From positions 9,204,363 through 9,268,362 of the forward strand of contig CM119271.1 in NCBI GenBank assembly GCA_051294375.1: a stretch of 64,000 nucleotides of DNA, given 5' to 3'. Positions 1 to 18,560 of the stretch are shown piece after piece; the stretch's first letter is position 1, and each line of letters starts with the position of its first letter. This stretch comes from Paraspadella gotoi. Lineage: Eukaryota; Chaetognatha. The position numbers were made by a program, and so were the translations under genes. The notes beneath the pieces are model-generated. The model saw only the letters and a list, made by a program, of their open reading frames with translations. It was not told the DNA's origin and made no database searches.

Positions 1-2035
1 GACGAGGGCGTCCTCGGTAGAGACGATTCCGATATCTTTAATCCGGTCAAGTCAAGTTGACCCAAACGCAGTTGTTGGTGAAAACATTGTCGAGGTCCTG
101 ACAAAAGGCCTGACACCAATGCCACAGATCGTCCATGACTCATGGCATGAGGCCAGATAGCTTGAATGTGTTTCCACAACTTAATAACTATAAAGTGTTT
201 TATCATTAAGTAATTAAGTACTAATTTGTAATTGCTAAGCTCAATTAAAAAAAAAAAATGTCAGTGAAAATCTTTTTCAGAAGTAGATATTAAAAACACG
301 TCGCGTCTTCGTTATTTATGAAATCGTGGGATTTCAAATTGAATTGTGATTAATCATTAAGATTAAAAACACAGGTCATTGACCTAACATTTAGTGTGAG
401 TTTTTTTCGCGTGTGAGAGAGAGATAGAAAGAGATTGCTGGAGAGCTAGCAAGATATCATTCTAACGTTCAATACAAGTCTTAATTTAAAAACTGAGAAC
501 GAACAGAGAATATCAACGATTTTTAATCGCAGTATTGCATGATCCGTCCATAAGAAGGTCCGTCATAAGTTATGCAACAACTCCTGAGCAACAACGCGTT
601 TTTCTGACCTATTTCTACTCTCCAAATAAATTCATAATAATAGGTACTAAAATGCTGTCGAATATTTAAAAAGCTACGAAACGCCATTTTAATAAGCTAC
701 TCAGAAATCAACGACCGAAATAAAAATTAAATTAATTCCGGTACTGGATTTTTATCACGCGTTAATTCTATTTATATCCTGACATCCAGTTATAACCGGC
801 TGCGGCTAGAACGTTGCAGCTTCGACAAGGGGCGATGCATTCTCTTCTTCCCTTCCTCTCCTTCTCTGCTTCTCTCCTTCCCTTTTTTCCCCTCAATCCT
901 CTCTCTCTCACATTCTCTCCATCTCTCCGTCTCCTCGAACGTAGTTTTCCACTCACCAACCTCCACCGCCGCGCAAGTCCTATTTCTATAGTCGGGGTCA
1001 TTAATCCATTATTGTCGTCAAAGGTAACCTGGTCTGTTATTTCAATTGTTTTTTACAAAAAGTCCAAACTTTTTCTCGCGTCCAAAATACACGAAATCTT
1101 CGTCTTCTTCGTCATTGACATCACGCGACCAGCTGGTTTGCGTCATCCCTTCTCGTCCCTCTTCATATACATCCGAGAATCGGGTCAACGTCTCCGTATT
1201 ACATTGATACCGTTGATTATCTCCCTAATCCTTCAGTCGCTCTTCTACAATTTTTTTTCTCGCTTCTTCCACATCCACCTCCTCTTCCTCCTCCTCTTCC
1301 TCCTCCTCGCTCTTTTTAAATAATTTGCCTTCGTTAATCGAGAAAATCATTTTCAGTTTCGTTTTTAGTTTCGATCTTTAATTCTTCTATAAAAATTTAT
1401 ATAGAAGAGGGAAAGACGCAATACATACTTTGTTTGTATTTTTTTTTCTTTTTTTCTCTCTTTTAGAAAGCAGGTTTATTTTTAACGGACACGCTTTTCT
1501 CTTCGCGTTATCGCCCTTCGACTCATCATACTTTATATCTTCGCTTCATCGACCGGAAATAAACCCCCCCCGTCATCTTCGTCAAAGTAGCCCATCGCCA
1601 TTTCAATGGAAAGAGGGCTACTTTTCGCTTCTCAAGTGGATTACCCCCACCGTGATAAACTCCCGCCGCCGAGCCAATACTCACATTGCAGTCTCTGCAA
1701 TGAAAACACTCGACAACATTTGACATTTAGTCTTGAAGAAAAGACTTTCCGCTCCTCCGACATCGCCAGCGTCGTCATCAGCCTGCGCGACTTCAGCTAG
1801 CCAAAGCCCCCTTTTCCCCCCTTCAAGCTCCACCGCCTGCACCGGTAGACGTGATCCCGAAAGACACGAAGATTTTATGAATTTTTAAGAATAATCCCAA
1901 TCCAGGCTTTTCCAAATCGAGACCTGAAGATCCTAGTTTAAAAGACAGAAGAAAAAGTTTCAAGTTTAAACATATTTTCGACGATATATTGCTAAGAATA
2001 CAAATCTCCAAGCGTGACAAGAAAAATAAGAAAAA
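1..2035. other. Intergenic region upstream of the uncoupling-protein gene
   Basis: No gene is supported here. The stretch is AT-rich with pyrimidine-rich runs (about 830-960 and 1245-1320). Long open frames through those runs are low-complexity and look like composition artefacts. It contains a diverged inverted repeat (about 1078-1135 against 1838-1895). The last part presumably carries the promoter and 5' UTR of the uncoupling-protein gene, but no clear TATA box was seen next to its start codon. Confidence 0.5.
1078..1895. repeat. Diverged inverted repeat, arms about 50-60 bp
   Basis: The segment at about 1078-1135 and the reverse complement of about 1838-1895 share stretches such as AAATCTTCGT followed by a TCACG block. 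The arms are imperfect, with small gaps, and lie about 700 bp apart. This may be an old fold-back (MITE-like) element; no target-site duplication was identified. Confidence 0.3.
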
Positions 2036-4412
2036 ATGGTTGGCTTCAAAGAGCTGCCGCCCAACATGCAACCGACTTTGGGAATCAAAATGGTTTCTGC
2101 AGGTATGGCTTTTTTATCTTGATTTTTTTTATTAGTATTAATAAATAATTAAAAATCATTATTACTATACTAATAGGATTCGCGGCGATGAGCGCGGACC
2201 TGGCCACTTTTCCTCTGGACACGGCAAAGGTGCGGCTTCAAATCCAGGGATCGACCACCGGACCCTCCACCGGCACAGCCGCTTCCGCTGTCAATGCCAA
2301 GACGATGACTTCAGGTGAGGCGTCGTTTGGAAAATTTAAAGCCAAAAGACAAATTTTCATCCAGTTTAAGCTTCGCGAGAAGCCTTAATTAAATAGACGG
2401 ATATTTTAAGTAGATTTTGTTCCTTCCTACCTTGAGCTCCCGAAGTCGCACATGTTGAAGGTAAAGAGCAGGAAAAATTGTAAGGGACTTTGGACCTTTG
2501 GTGTTATATATTAAAGGATTATTGGTTATTTCGGTGATTTTATTCTTTATTTCGAAAAATACATTTTGTTTGGGATTGGTTTTCCAGGTATGGAAAATTT
2601 CAATTCCTATGCTTTTGTTGCAGTTAGTACCTTAGTCATGCTCGGGCGTATATTTTGTCATAAAGCGTGTCAATTATTAGTTAAAATGCATATACGATTT
2701 TTTTTTTGCTTTCTAAACTTAGGGCATTTGGTTACGGGCGATCACCGGACCGCCCCCAAGTTATCCAAACGCCGTGAAGCTCAAATCACAGCCAAAAATT
2801 TCAAGTACCGTGGGGTCGTCGGAACCATCACCACCATAACGAGGTTCGCCACTCTTATATTTTGAGTTTATAATTTGCGTTATTTATATTTCGTTTAAAA
2901 ATAAAATATTACCTTTAAATATAACAGGGAAGAAGGAGCCCGCGCTTTATACAGCGGTTTGGTTCCGGGTCTCCAACGACAAATGTGCTTCGCCTCCGTT
3001 CGCATTGGACTCTACGATTCCGTGAAAGGATTCTACTGCGAAGTAAATCCGTGGGCGAAGCCGGCGTCGCTTACGCCGATGGACGCGTACGCGACCATTT
3101 AGTTAACGCCCCCCCTTATCTCTCCCGCAGCTGTTGACGCCGGATTCGCCGAGCGACAACCCGTCACCCGCGATCCGCATCCTGGCGGGAATGACGACCG
3201 GGGCGATGGCCGTCCTCACCGCGCAGCCCACCGACGTGGTCAAAGTGCGGATGCAAGCGGACTGCCCACCGCCTGGTCAGGCCAAGCGCTACTCGGGGTC
3301 CAACATGGCGTACAAGACCATCGCTAGGGACGAAGGTGAGGGACTCGGGATTTATGGGCCGATCATAGTTTTAATTATTTATTTTCTAGGCAATTATTCC
3401 CATTTGGTTCTTATTTTCCCCGCCAGGTGTCCGAGGATTGTGGAAGGGCGCGACTCCGAACATTGCCCGTAACTGCATCGTGAACGCGTGCGAATTGGTC
3501 ACCTACGACTACACCAAGGGCTTCATCATCCGATCTGGATTGCTGACAGACAACCTCCCTTGTCACTTCGTCTCCGCCTTTATCACCGGATTCGTGACGA
3601 CGTGCGTGGCGTCTCCAGTCGACGTCATCAAAACGAGATACATGAACGCCGGGAAAGGTGGGAGGAATGAAAGAGGGAGGTCGGAGAGTGCGTGGGCGGG
3701 AGCCGACCTTTGATTCAGACAAGACGGACAAGACAGAACCATAGATAGACGGAGAGACAGAGGGGAGCTTTTTTGTTCTTAATGCTTTCATTGAATTGTA
3801 TCATGATTTCTTTTTGTTTCAATAACATTGTTCATACATCAATTACCTTTTTCTCTTTCGTATTTACAGGGACTTATGCCGGACTCGGTGACTGTACTAT
3901 CAAAATGTACAAGGAAGGCGGCCTGAAAGCTTTTTGGAAAGGTATGGGTTTTTTTTTGATAGGTTTTTGTAATATTATTTTATATAAAATGCTGTTAACT
4001 TAAAAATGTTTTGAGATTTAGTTTTGTGGGAACTCAGAAACTCAATTTCTTAAAGTTTTTTAATTTTATTTTTACTTAAGATTTAGGCGAGAAATAAGAT
4101 AAATAATTATTTATTTACAACGGTGATAATTATAGATATCTTATAGATATATTATTTACCTTATTTCTCGCCGAAACTTAAACACAACGAATTGAAAGTA
4201 ACTATACAATGTCTACTTAAGATTTAAAGTTAAAAATCAAATCCGTTACTTTCCCCTTTTCAGGATTTACTCCGAACTTCTTACGACTGAGCACTTGGAA
4301 CATTTGCATGTTCGTCATGTTCGAACAGTTTAAGCGGGGATTCACCCTCTTGACAATGGACCCACCGGAGACGAACAGCAAGACGAACAACAACAAGCGG
4401 CCCATGGCTTAA
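2036..4412 (+). CDS. UCP: Mitochondrial uncoupling protein (SLC25 family, UCP2-like), 8 exons
   Basis: This is an inner-membrane carrier of the SLC25 family; UCP1-3-type members dissipate the proton gradient or exchange metabolites. Exons are 2036-2102, 2177-2314, 2723-2843, 2928-3042, 3131-3335, 3427-3657, 3870-3941 and 4264-4412. All introns are GT..AG and the joined frame is 365 residues. Three carrier signatures are visible: PLDTAK (residues 35-40), PTDVVK (180-185) and PVDVIK (279-284). The start MVGFKELPP and the segments [20 protein letters not shown] and LPCHFVSAF closely resemble vertebrate UCP2/UCP3. The first ATG of this frame gives the family's usual N-terminus. The protein is about 55 residues longer than mammalian UCP2, mainly because of a longer matrix loop after the first signature (about residues 47-97) and a polar Asn/Lys-rich tail. 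Orthology to UCP2 rather than another UCP is inferred. Confidence 0.95.
4074..4184. repeat. Hairpin-forming inverted repeat in UCP intron 7
   Basis: The arms are 4086-4107 and 4151-4172, 22 bp each, with one mismatch (GGCGAGAAATAAG core). Flanking bases extend the pairing imperfectly to about 4074 and 4184. The loop is AT-rich. It lies inside the intron 3942-4263. It resembles a short fold-back or MITE copy. Confidence 0.6.
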
Positions 4413-4633
4413 AAAGAAAAAATATTCCACCCCTTTTCTCTCACTCAGTCGTGGGTGACTGTGCGCGATTCGTAGCAGAGTTGCAGTTATGGTGCAATAA
4501 TGCGGACGGCGAAACGACGAGGATCGAGCGGCTTTAAATTAAAGTTTAATCTTTTATGTATCTTTTAATTTCTTCTAATTCCTGGAATTTGTCATTATCC
4601 AATATCGATTATGCACCTATTTAAAGCCCTAGC

Positions 4634-4639
4634 AATAAA
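4634..4639 (+). terminator. Polyadenylation signal AATAAA of the UCP gene
   Basis: A canonical AATAAA lies 222 nt after the UCP stop codon and is followed by T/GT-rich sequence. It is the first canonical signal on this strand after the stop. Confidence 0.6.
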
Positions 4640-5800
4640 GCTGCTCTATCCTTCTCCGTTGGTTCGATCTCCCGCGAATTCCATGTAAATTTGTTTTCAG
4701 AATCTCCTACTGCCAATTTTTTTTTTTTTTTTTTTTTTGCGGAGAAAAACTTGTTTAAAAAAAAATTTCGCTCAGACATAGGTACTTTTTAAATGAATTT
4801 CTCCGTCTCGGGTGCGCATTTTTTTTTTTTTTAGTATCATTTTGATCAATTCGAATGTTTTGATAAATAGATTAAGGTTTAATTTCTATAGTTGTCCACC
4901 TCGAATTACACTTTTCCCCAAGAGGATAGGACGAGTAACGTGCACCCTCGATCAGTTTATCATCTTTTCGTCGCCAAGTAAACCATTTTTCCCTCATCTC
5001 GGTCGCATGAACTGGCGAGATGCTTCACGCTTTCGATTTTGAACTGTATGGATGGGTTAATAATATTCAAGTGTTTAAATGATTATTTTGTATCCTGTGA
5101 GCGGTAGTTGACCCCCAAATTTATCTTCATAATCTAGTTAGCAAAACAAAAAAAAAACAAAATTAAAGCACACGATTTCAAATTTAACTATTTTCCTCAA
5201 GAACGTCAAACCTCACCCAATTGCTTCTTAGCAAGTAGTAAAAAAAAAAGATTAGCGCACATTATTTTTTTGGTTTATATACTATATTACGAAATAAGCA
5301 CCTCGTTTTCTTTTTTTTTTGTCGTATACTTCTACTTTGAAACAACATTTATCCATGATACATCCTTCGTAGAACCCCGAGCCTTTCTCACTCGTGAAAG
5401 ATAAGTTCTTAGGAACATTATGGCTTTTTATTATATGATGTGTTATACACATCTTAATTTTTGAAAAGAAATTCAAGAGTTCTATTTACCAAATTGAATA
5501 AATGTATGTATTTTTGTGATTTTTTTTTAATGATTTCGCACACAATCGTATAGGTCATTAGAAATTAAACTTTTCAGTGATTTTTTTTTGTAACGGTCTT
5601 GTTTAGCGAAGTCTTTATTACTGTACTTGATATGTGTCAATATACTGCGATAAAATTATTTTTTTCTTATTCTCTGTCCTCCTTGAATTTATTAAGTTAT
5701 TTCGAAATAAGAAAGTTATTTTCCTCAATTTCGTTCCCAAGTTTCACGAAAGAGCCTGCTTTATCGATCGTGAAATCATCTCGGCCGCCGAGCGGAGAAT
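4640..5800. other. Intergenic, AT-rich, no gene seen
   Basis: The stretch has several long A or T homopolymers (for example 4719-4738). No coding segment with splice signals or family similarity was recognised. Confidence 0.5.
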
Positions 5801-5807
5801 CTCGATC

Positions 5808-5815
5808 ATATAAAT
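5808..5815 (+). promoter_or_regulatory. TATA-like box upstream of the SMYD4-like gene
   Basis: The sequence TATAAATA sits in a local rise in GC, about 45 nt before an ATG at 5859 that opens a short frame (MSDELGSADLSQPSC...). It could be the promoter of the SMYD4-like gene. No splice linking this ATG in frame to the exon at about 6049 was found, so the assignment is tentative. Confidence 0.3.
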
Positions 5816-6048
5816 AGCCGTTTCATAATCGCGATCATCTTTGTTCGATCGCGCCTGCATGAGCGACGAGCTCGGTTCAGCAGACCTCTCTCAACCATCT
5901 TGTCTAAAAAAAAACAAAAAAAAAACCGCCTTTTCATATTTTGCGAAAAAAACAATTAACTTGAAGCGTATTAAATTTTTACTAAAATTAAATTGCGAAT
6001 GAAAAACCCGTTTCATAACAGGCAAAAAAACTTGTCTTATTATTCAAG

Positions 6049-9000
6049 TTGTCCACATTCGTCATGTGCAGCCATGACGACGTCACCCAAAAGGTTTGGT
6101 CCGGGTCAACGTCCTTGCTTAAAAATCTTCGAAGCATGGACAAGGCCTGTGCGGACTTTGTTCCGGGCGAGGGCGTAACACTTGAAGGTGAGGCCGGCGA
6201 GACTTTTCTGCTTCTGACGTTTTTGAATAATTACTGGCGTCAGGTTATAGTTCCTCGGTTCTGCGACAGGATTAGGCACCGTATTTATTTTTAATTCTGC
6301 TAGGAACAGAATTAATATTTAGTATTACATTCGCATCGAATATCGATAATGTATGGAAACGTTTTTTAAGTATTTACTACTAATAGTGATAACCTCACTG
6401 TACGTATGTGTAAAGTTATAAACATTAATTTTAATGATTCCTTTTCAATTTTGCTTATTTAAAAGCTTTTTCTCGAGTAAATAAAAAACAACCAAAGAAA
6501 ACAACAACAACAATTTACCAAAACCACCACCTCCCACTTTATTAATATCTGTTCGCTTAAGTTAAGAATTCCAATAGACCTTTCCCCCCATTTTTTCCCT
6601 CTCATCAGATCTGATAACCTGGGCATTGAGTTCCCCCTGGGTCCCGTTCGATGCTGTTCTGGATCCCTTTCCAAATTTTCCTCTTCCTCTTCCTCCTCCT
6701 CCTCCTCCTCCCGACCAGGATGATGTTATGTCATTCGATGGAATCTTCGAACGCCGGTAAAAAAAAGTGCCAGAGAGAGAGAGAGAGATAGAGAGCGAGA
6801 GCTTCGGGACAAGTTCCAAAATTTTTGAGGTTCCAAACTTTGAGATTTATGTTTTAGCTTATTTTTTTTTACACTTAGTTTATTTTAGAATAAGTTTTTA
6901 ATTTCTAAATCTGATTACCTTTTTATATTGAAGTCCATTCAATAGATAAAGCCTCGTTTGTGAGTTTCTCTTAAAAAATATCACAACCTCACCCCGCCAG
7001 TCACCGGCGCCTTTATCTAATGTGACCGTCTTCAGAATTTGATTTTTTTTATTTCATTTTTTAAAAATATTTTGTTTTTATTGCTTTTTATTCCGGTTTC
7101 GAACCGGATTTCAAAATGTTGAAAAATCATGAAACAAGGTCAGCCTAACCTTTTAGCAATTACGTGCCTTTGACAGAACTGTTACAAGTTTAAAACCTTA
7201 AAAAGATCCGCGAGTAAACTTTCGAAAAACGCCGCGGTTTTCTTTTCAATCGATATTTCAATGTCAAACATCTTACGTAAAATTCCTCCTTTTTTTTTTA
7301 AATCCAGGGACCAAGTTCGAGGTCGGTACTTGGTGGCCTCTCGAGATCTAGAGCCCGGAGAAACTTTGATCGAGGAGAAACCTTTCGCCTCCATCGTTAA
7401 TCACAACCACACCGAGGTGAACACTTAGCGCAGAGCGTGAGGGTAATGACTCATGAGTCATCCGGGAGTGCTTTCGGTGCACATTGTTATTCTGGTGCAC
7501 TTTATATATTTCGGATTCACTCCAACACGTTTATGCAGTTGCACTCTTAGTTTCCCCTCGTACAGTGTCCAATACACACTTTAAAGAAAGATCCGATTCT
7601 AGGTTCTCTGTCGCTTTAACTTTTCATAAACATTTCGTAAACTAAACCGGAAAAAACAGGTCGTTTGTTGTAGTTGTAAAAAGACCCTATTTTCGCGGGA
7701 GGAAAGGATCGTTTGCGGGGATTGTCACAACGCCACCTGGTGTAGTCCCAGGTAGAGAGTTTTGGATTCGCACATTGCGAGTTGTGCCTTGCAGTCTCTA
7801 GTTTAGAGAGTCTTAAATTGCGAGTTGCAATCCTGGGTAGTCTGTTGTGCGGTAGCTTGGAATTGGAGTGTCACTAAACTTCCTCCTCTGAACTTAACAA
7901 ACTAAATTTCGCGCTTCTACATAAAAGCTCAAATGTCAATCGATTTCTCTCGTTCCTTTCCGCGCAACAAATAGAATCGATTTTTTTTCTTTTACATTTT
8001 TTTCCCCCGCTTTTCTCCCCGATCGATCCCAAAAAAGTCAGGGAAAAAACTGATATGCCGGGATTTTTCCTTCTTGAAAGTTATTCGCTCTCTACCTTTA
8101 GCATCTTCCTTACAGACGCCAAACAGATGTCCACTTGTCACTCAGATACCAGTTGCTGCTCCCTTACCTAAACGCCATTATATCCCTTCTGTTCAAGATG
8201 CCAGTCGATCTCCATCCCTCTCTTCCACGCCTACGAATGCCCTTATCTCCGGACGAGCGAAAAGCGATGGCTCGTAAAGAGTCGCCACTTCCGATTGGCG
8301 TCGCGCATGATCGTCAAAGGCTGGAGAAATGTCGTCGTTGCCTTCAAAGCGGGTATTATATAACGAAGAGGGGGGGGGTTGAGAGAAAACGGCAGCTGCC
8401 GCAGCTGTAGTCGTAGCTGCAGCCCAGAAACGAATAGAGACAGAAAAAAAACCTATTTCTACTTTCGTCGCAATAAATAGTGTTTAATAATTCGTGCGTG
8501 ACTCTCTTCACTTAACTTGATTAATTCCTCATTGGTATTTTGGAAATCCCGAGGTTGATGATCGATATAATTAGAAAATAAAACCTTTGATCAGATCTCG
8601 GGATCGATGACGACAAAGGAAATTCCAGCCAATCAGCATCCGAGTTCGATCTCGTAGCCAATCATTCCTGCATCCTGCACTTCTTTGAGAAAAGTGCCGA
8701 GGTTTGATTTTTGAGGGATGTTCGATTATTTTAAATGTAAATATGACAACTAGATCCGTGTTTCAAACTGATAGAAAATGTGTATTTAATGGTTTGTAGA
8801 AGATAGAGCGCGCGACCTATGTATTTCTAAACGTTTCTATTATTAATAGTATTAACTTTAACTTAATGATAAGAGTGTTAGTTTTAACTCTTATGTACAT
8901 CGCTGACTTCGTGCGCGAGTAAGCATAATTTTTTTTTCAATTCAGCGGACTTACCCTCTGCAATGCGCCCTGTGGACAAAAACTTACCTGTACTTCCTCA

Positions 9001-10354
9001 AAAGCGCGGGATTTTTAGAACGAATCAAGGAACAAGTCATTCCATTCATCAATGTATTAACTTTACCAAAATTAAAATTAGGCATTCTCTGAAAGTAAAG
9101 ATATATATCTATCTCCCAGAATTCCGTTTCTCCGGAGACCATGGATAAGAAGTTGGAACGCTTCGTGGCGTCGACACTCCTCCAACACGTCGTCAGGCTA
9201 AAGTGCAACTCCTTCGAGAGCTTCCACTCCGTCGTCGGACTTTCCATCTACCTCAGGATCGCACAGATCAATCACAGCTGTCAGCCAAACTGCAATAATT
9301 TTTTCAGAGGTTATATTTCCTAAAGCCTTCGTGTTTAATTTGTTACATTAAGTAACAGCTCAGAGATCCGGGCACTTACAAATGAGTTAATTTATAAATA
9401 GAATTTGTTGCGAAAGCGTCGGACGATTTGCCGATTAAAAAATTGAGCAGATAATTGTTAAGCCATAGATACGCAATTAATAATACTAATAATACTAATG
9501 TAATATTAAAGTGATCAGATGAATAATTTTTGTATTTTTCAAGGCGACACCCACGTGATCCGAACTTGGAAGCGAATCAAATCGGGAGAGGAGATTTGCA
9601 TCGTTTACGACCGCGCGGTCGCTTGGATGCCGACCAAGCAGAGGAGAAACAAGCACATGCGGGACAACTTCGGGTGACCGACCCAGAGAGTTGAGATATC
9701 GATCGAAATTATTTATCTCTATTGGAGCATTTCTAAGAATTCTAACTAGTTCATTTCTAAGAATTCGAGCAAATTATATCCGTTATCTTTTAGGTTCGAC
9801 TGCCTCTGCCGTCGATGCGACGTTGACGACGACGACGACGACGACGACGACGTTGAGGGACTCTCCGCCGCCGAAGACGACGTCGAAGATGAGACGCGGC
9901 GGCACATCCAGGCATCCGTCAAACGATGCCTGAGCCTCTTCAAGTCGGAACGTTTCGAGGTAGGTTTCGAATATTTTGAAGATATTCTGTTCAATGAACA
10001 GTGTTCATTGTTTTTGTTCGGACAGCTATCCAAGTTATGAAAGTTGCAAGATTAAACTAAATTTTTCAAAAACCTGTTTAAATTTAAGCTAAAAGTTATA
10101 GCCAATAATATCGCTTTCTAGAATCTAGCGTGCGACTGCTAAGACCAGCATAGACATTTAACGGTAAAACATTTGTAAATTTTGTTGCACTAGTTTCATA
10201 CTTTTGCTTGACTTTTTAGCGAGCGGAGGCGTCCATCTACGAGGCCTCGGCTGCGGCGCGAACTGCGGGGTTGTTGACTTCGGAGGCCGAGCTCTTCGAA
10301 ATCCTCAACGAAGTCCAGAGCAGATTCGATCTGGAAAAGATTTGCGTCGATTGA
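6049..10354 (+). CDS. SMYD4: SMYD4-like SET and MYND domain protein, partial model
   Basis: The SMYD4 family comprises split-SET lysine methyltransferase-like proteins. Exons supported are about 6049-6187, 7308-7416, 7660-7751, 8946-9053, 9120-9309, 9544-9673, 9794-9959 and 10220-10354; the last five join in consistent phases. In order: the SET N-part (GRYLVASRDLEPGETLIEEKPF); half a MYND finger (CCSCKK...CGDCHNATWCSP); LLQHVVRLKCNSF; the SET core NHSCQPNC; then CIVYDRAVAWM and the post-SET FDCLCRRC. A (GAC)n run encodes nine Asp after the post-SET cysteines. Problems: no TPR-encoding 5' exons were found. The first two exons do not join in phase. The exon with the rest of the MYND finger (C...H...C) is missing between 7752 and 8945, although an open frame at 8117-8410 matches the required phase. 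The usual Tyr-Gly-Pro of the SET C-part is Tyr-Asp-Arg, so activity is uncertain. Confidence 0.8.
9822..9856 (+). repeat. (GAC)n microsatellite inside a coding exon
   Basis: A run of GAC codons in the SMYD4-like exon 9794-9959 encodes nine consecutive Asp just after the CRRC motif. It is one of several ACG-class trinucleotide tracts in the window. Confidence 0.8.
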
Positions 10355-10544
10355 CGACGATATGGACAAAGTCGATAACAAGTATCGAAACTGAATAACT
10401 GTGTATCCCTCTATATGGTATATCGCTTATTCTCCTACGTAAAAGAATACATATAAGTTAACAACGCAAGTTTTTTTACGAGAATCATTGTTTTTTTAAT
10501 CATTCAATCCCGGAAAAGACACCAAAAAAAGACACTCCAGTCAT

Positions 10545-10550
10545 AATAAA
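10545..10550 (+). terminator. Polyadenylation signal of the SMYD4-like gene
   Basis: The first canonical AATAAA on this strand after the SMYD4-like stop codon, 190 nt downstream. Confidence 0.45.
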
Positions 10551-10554
10551 ACAA

Positions 10555-11263
10555 GGCAAATTGCAAAGTCGAGAAAAAAAAAAGAGGAACGAACTTTCCA
10601 TCGAGTCTTGACGGTTTTATGATTTTTAATTATTATATTTATAAATTCTAAGTCTTATTTTTCAAGTAATTATTGCTAAAACTGAAGTAAAAAAACTATA
10701 TTGATAAATTAAATCGGACTCAATGATTTGAAATCGTTCAATTAGGCGAACGAAACGAGAAAAAACGGATTCGGTCTTATAATAAATGCGGTAAAAAGGT
10801 GACAAGCAAAAAAGAGTTACGTAGTACAAAGAATAAGAATAGATAGTACGCATATCTACTTTTTATTTTTTTAAATCTAATTATTTACCTTTTTCGTTTT
10901 CTAGAGCTCTACAGTAAATAAATAATAATCACAGATGAACAGTTGACCGCGCCGTAGAAAATTTCCCAATTTTCCAAACGGCTCCAACGAAAATTGGACG
11001 AAAATATGACTATGATTAAAAATAGGGGGGGACAGGGAAAAAGGGTCATGCGTTGGTCCATTTTTTTTTAAATTTAGAGACACGAAAACCAACCCTCGGT
11101 AAATAAAAGAAAATCACACACGATTAAGAATTAGTAATTTTAACAATAATTTTACGAAAGACGAAATAGTCTCGTATAAGGGGAAGTGATTATCCTATTG
11201 CGTGAATCTTGATCGCCGATCGAAAACAACGAAAAGGATCCATTATTGACTAAATGACTATTC
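10555..11263. other. Convergent intergenic region
   Basis: This lies between the 3' ends of the SMYD4-like gene (+) and the zinc-finger gene (-). It is AT-rich and no gene is seen. Confidence 0.5.
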
Positions 11264-11264
11264 T

Positions 11265-17477
<6,213 letters not shown>

Positions 17478-17589
17478 ATTTCTGATTGTCTTTTTCGCAC
17501 AATTTCCTCGCGATCTCGCGCCCGGGTCACGGTAAAGAGACGAATCCAGGCGACGTTTTTCCACTTATTCCCGACGCGGCTTTGCATTC

Positions 17590-18361
17590 ATCTCATAGAC
17601 AGAAAGGGAGAGACAGAAGAATTGACAATAAACTGTATATATGGGCTCCTGGCAAGATGGAGAGAGCAGGGGAACAAGGGAAGGAGGTTGACAAGACTCT
17701 GGGGGAGGAGGAGAGGAGGCGTGTTAATCCAGGGAGAGGAGGAAGAGCGAAGCGGGAAGCCCACATCAGAGATTGTGTACAACGGAGATGCAGAGGAAGA
17801 AAGAAAGGAAGAGCGGGAAGAGGGAAAGATCCTAGGGGAGGAGGAAGAGGAATTTGGCCAGGGAGAGAGAGAGATAGATGCAGTGAGTGAGAATGAGAGA
17901 GAGAGAGAGAGAGAGAGAGAGTTGTTGCGTGGACAGAAAATATTTGAAGGCAAAACACGAAAAGTATTTGTCGAAGGAAAACGAGAGTGACAAGCTTAAA
18001 ATAACGAGTTTCGTTAGTCAAATAACCGAAAAAAAATACCGACTTGTCCACCAAGGATCGAGACGAGAGTCTCGACCAAAGAAAAACAAGAGACGATCGA
18101 GTTGAGGCTTGGTGGCGGGAAGAGAACCGCAGCGCGTTGTTATCGTGGGACCGGGAATGTATCGGCCCTGGACCGTGAGGGAGATCCCGGTGGTGTGCCG
18201 GAGTGTGCGGGCGCATGCATACTGAGGATCGTGAATAGGGATGGAAGGGGGAGTGGCGGGGGAGTTGTCTATTTATTGCGAATAATGGGGGCAGACTGGT
18301 TTTCATCGAAAGATATTTTGAAAAAGGAAGAGACAGATTGAAAGAAAGAATCAGGAGCGAA

Positions 18362-18394
<33 letters not shown>

Positions 18395-18497
18395 TTGAAA
18401 AAGAAATAGAGAGAGTGAAAAACTCAAAAGATAGATTGAGAGAGAGAGAAAAGGATAGAGAGATATGTTTTGAGAGGGAAAGGCAAGAGAGAGAGAT

Positions 18498-18536
<39 letters not shown>

Positions 18537-18560
18537 CATTAGTCTTGAACCATTCATTCC
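17590..18560. repeat. GA-rich purine tracts upstream of the zinc-finger gene
   Basis: Repeated (GA)n runs (17886-17922, 18360-18390, 18480-18536) are separated by purine-rich DNA. The long open frames through it are Arg/Glu repeats on one strand and Ser/Leu repeats on the other, so they are not credited as genes. The core promoter of the zinc-finger gene should lie near 17480-17600, where GC is higher. Confidence 0.7.

Noticed and set aside
814-1323. 169-codon hydrophobic frame upstream of the UCP gene
   Set aside because: It is produced by pyrimidine-rich DNA, and has no splice or family support.
8117-8410. Open frame (phase-compatible) as the missing SMYD4-like exon
   Set aside because: The phase fits the upstream donor, but it lacks the expected MYND cysteines and histidine and no matching donor to 8946 was found; mentioned only as a possibility.
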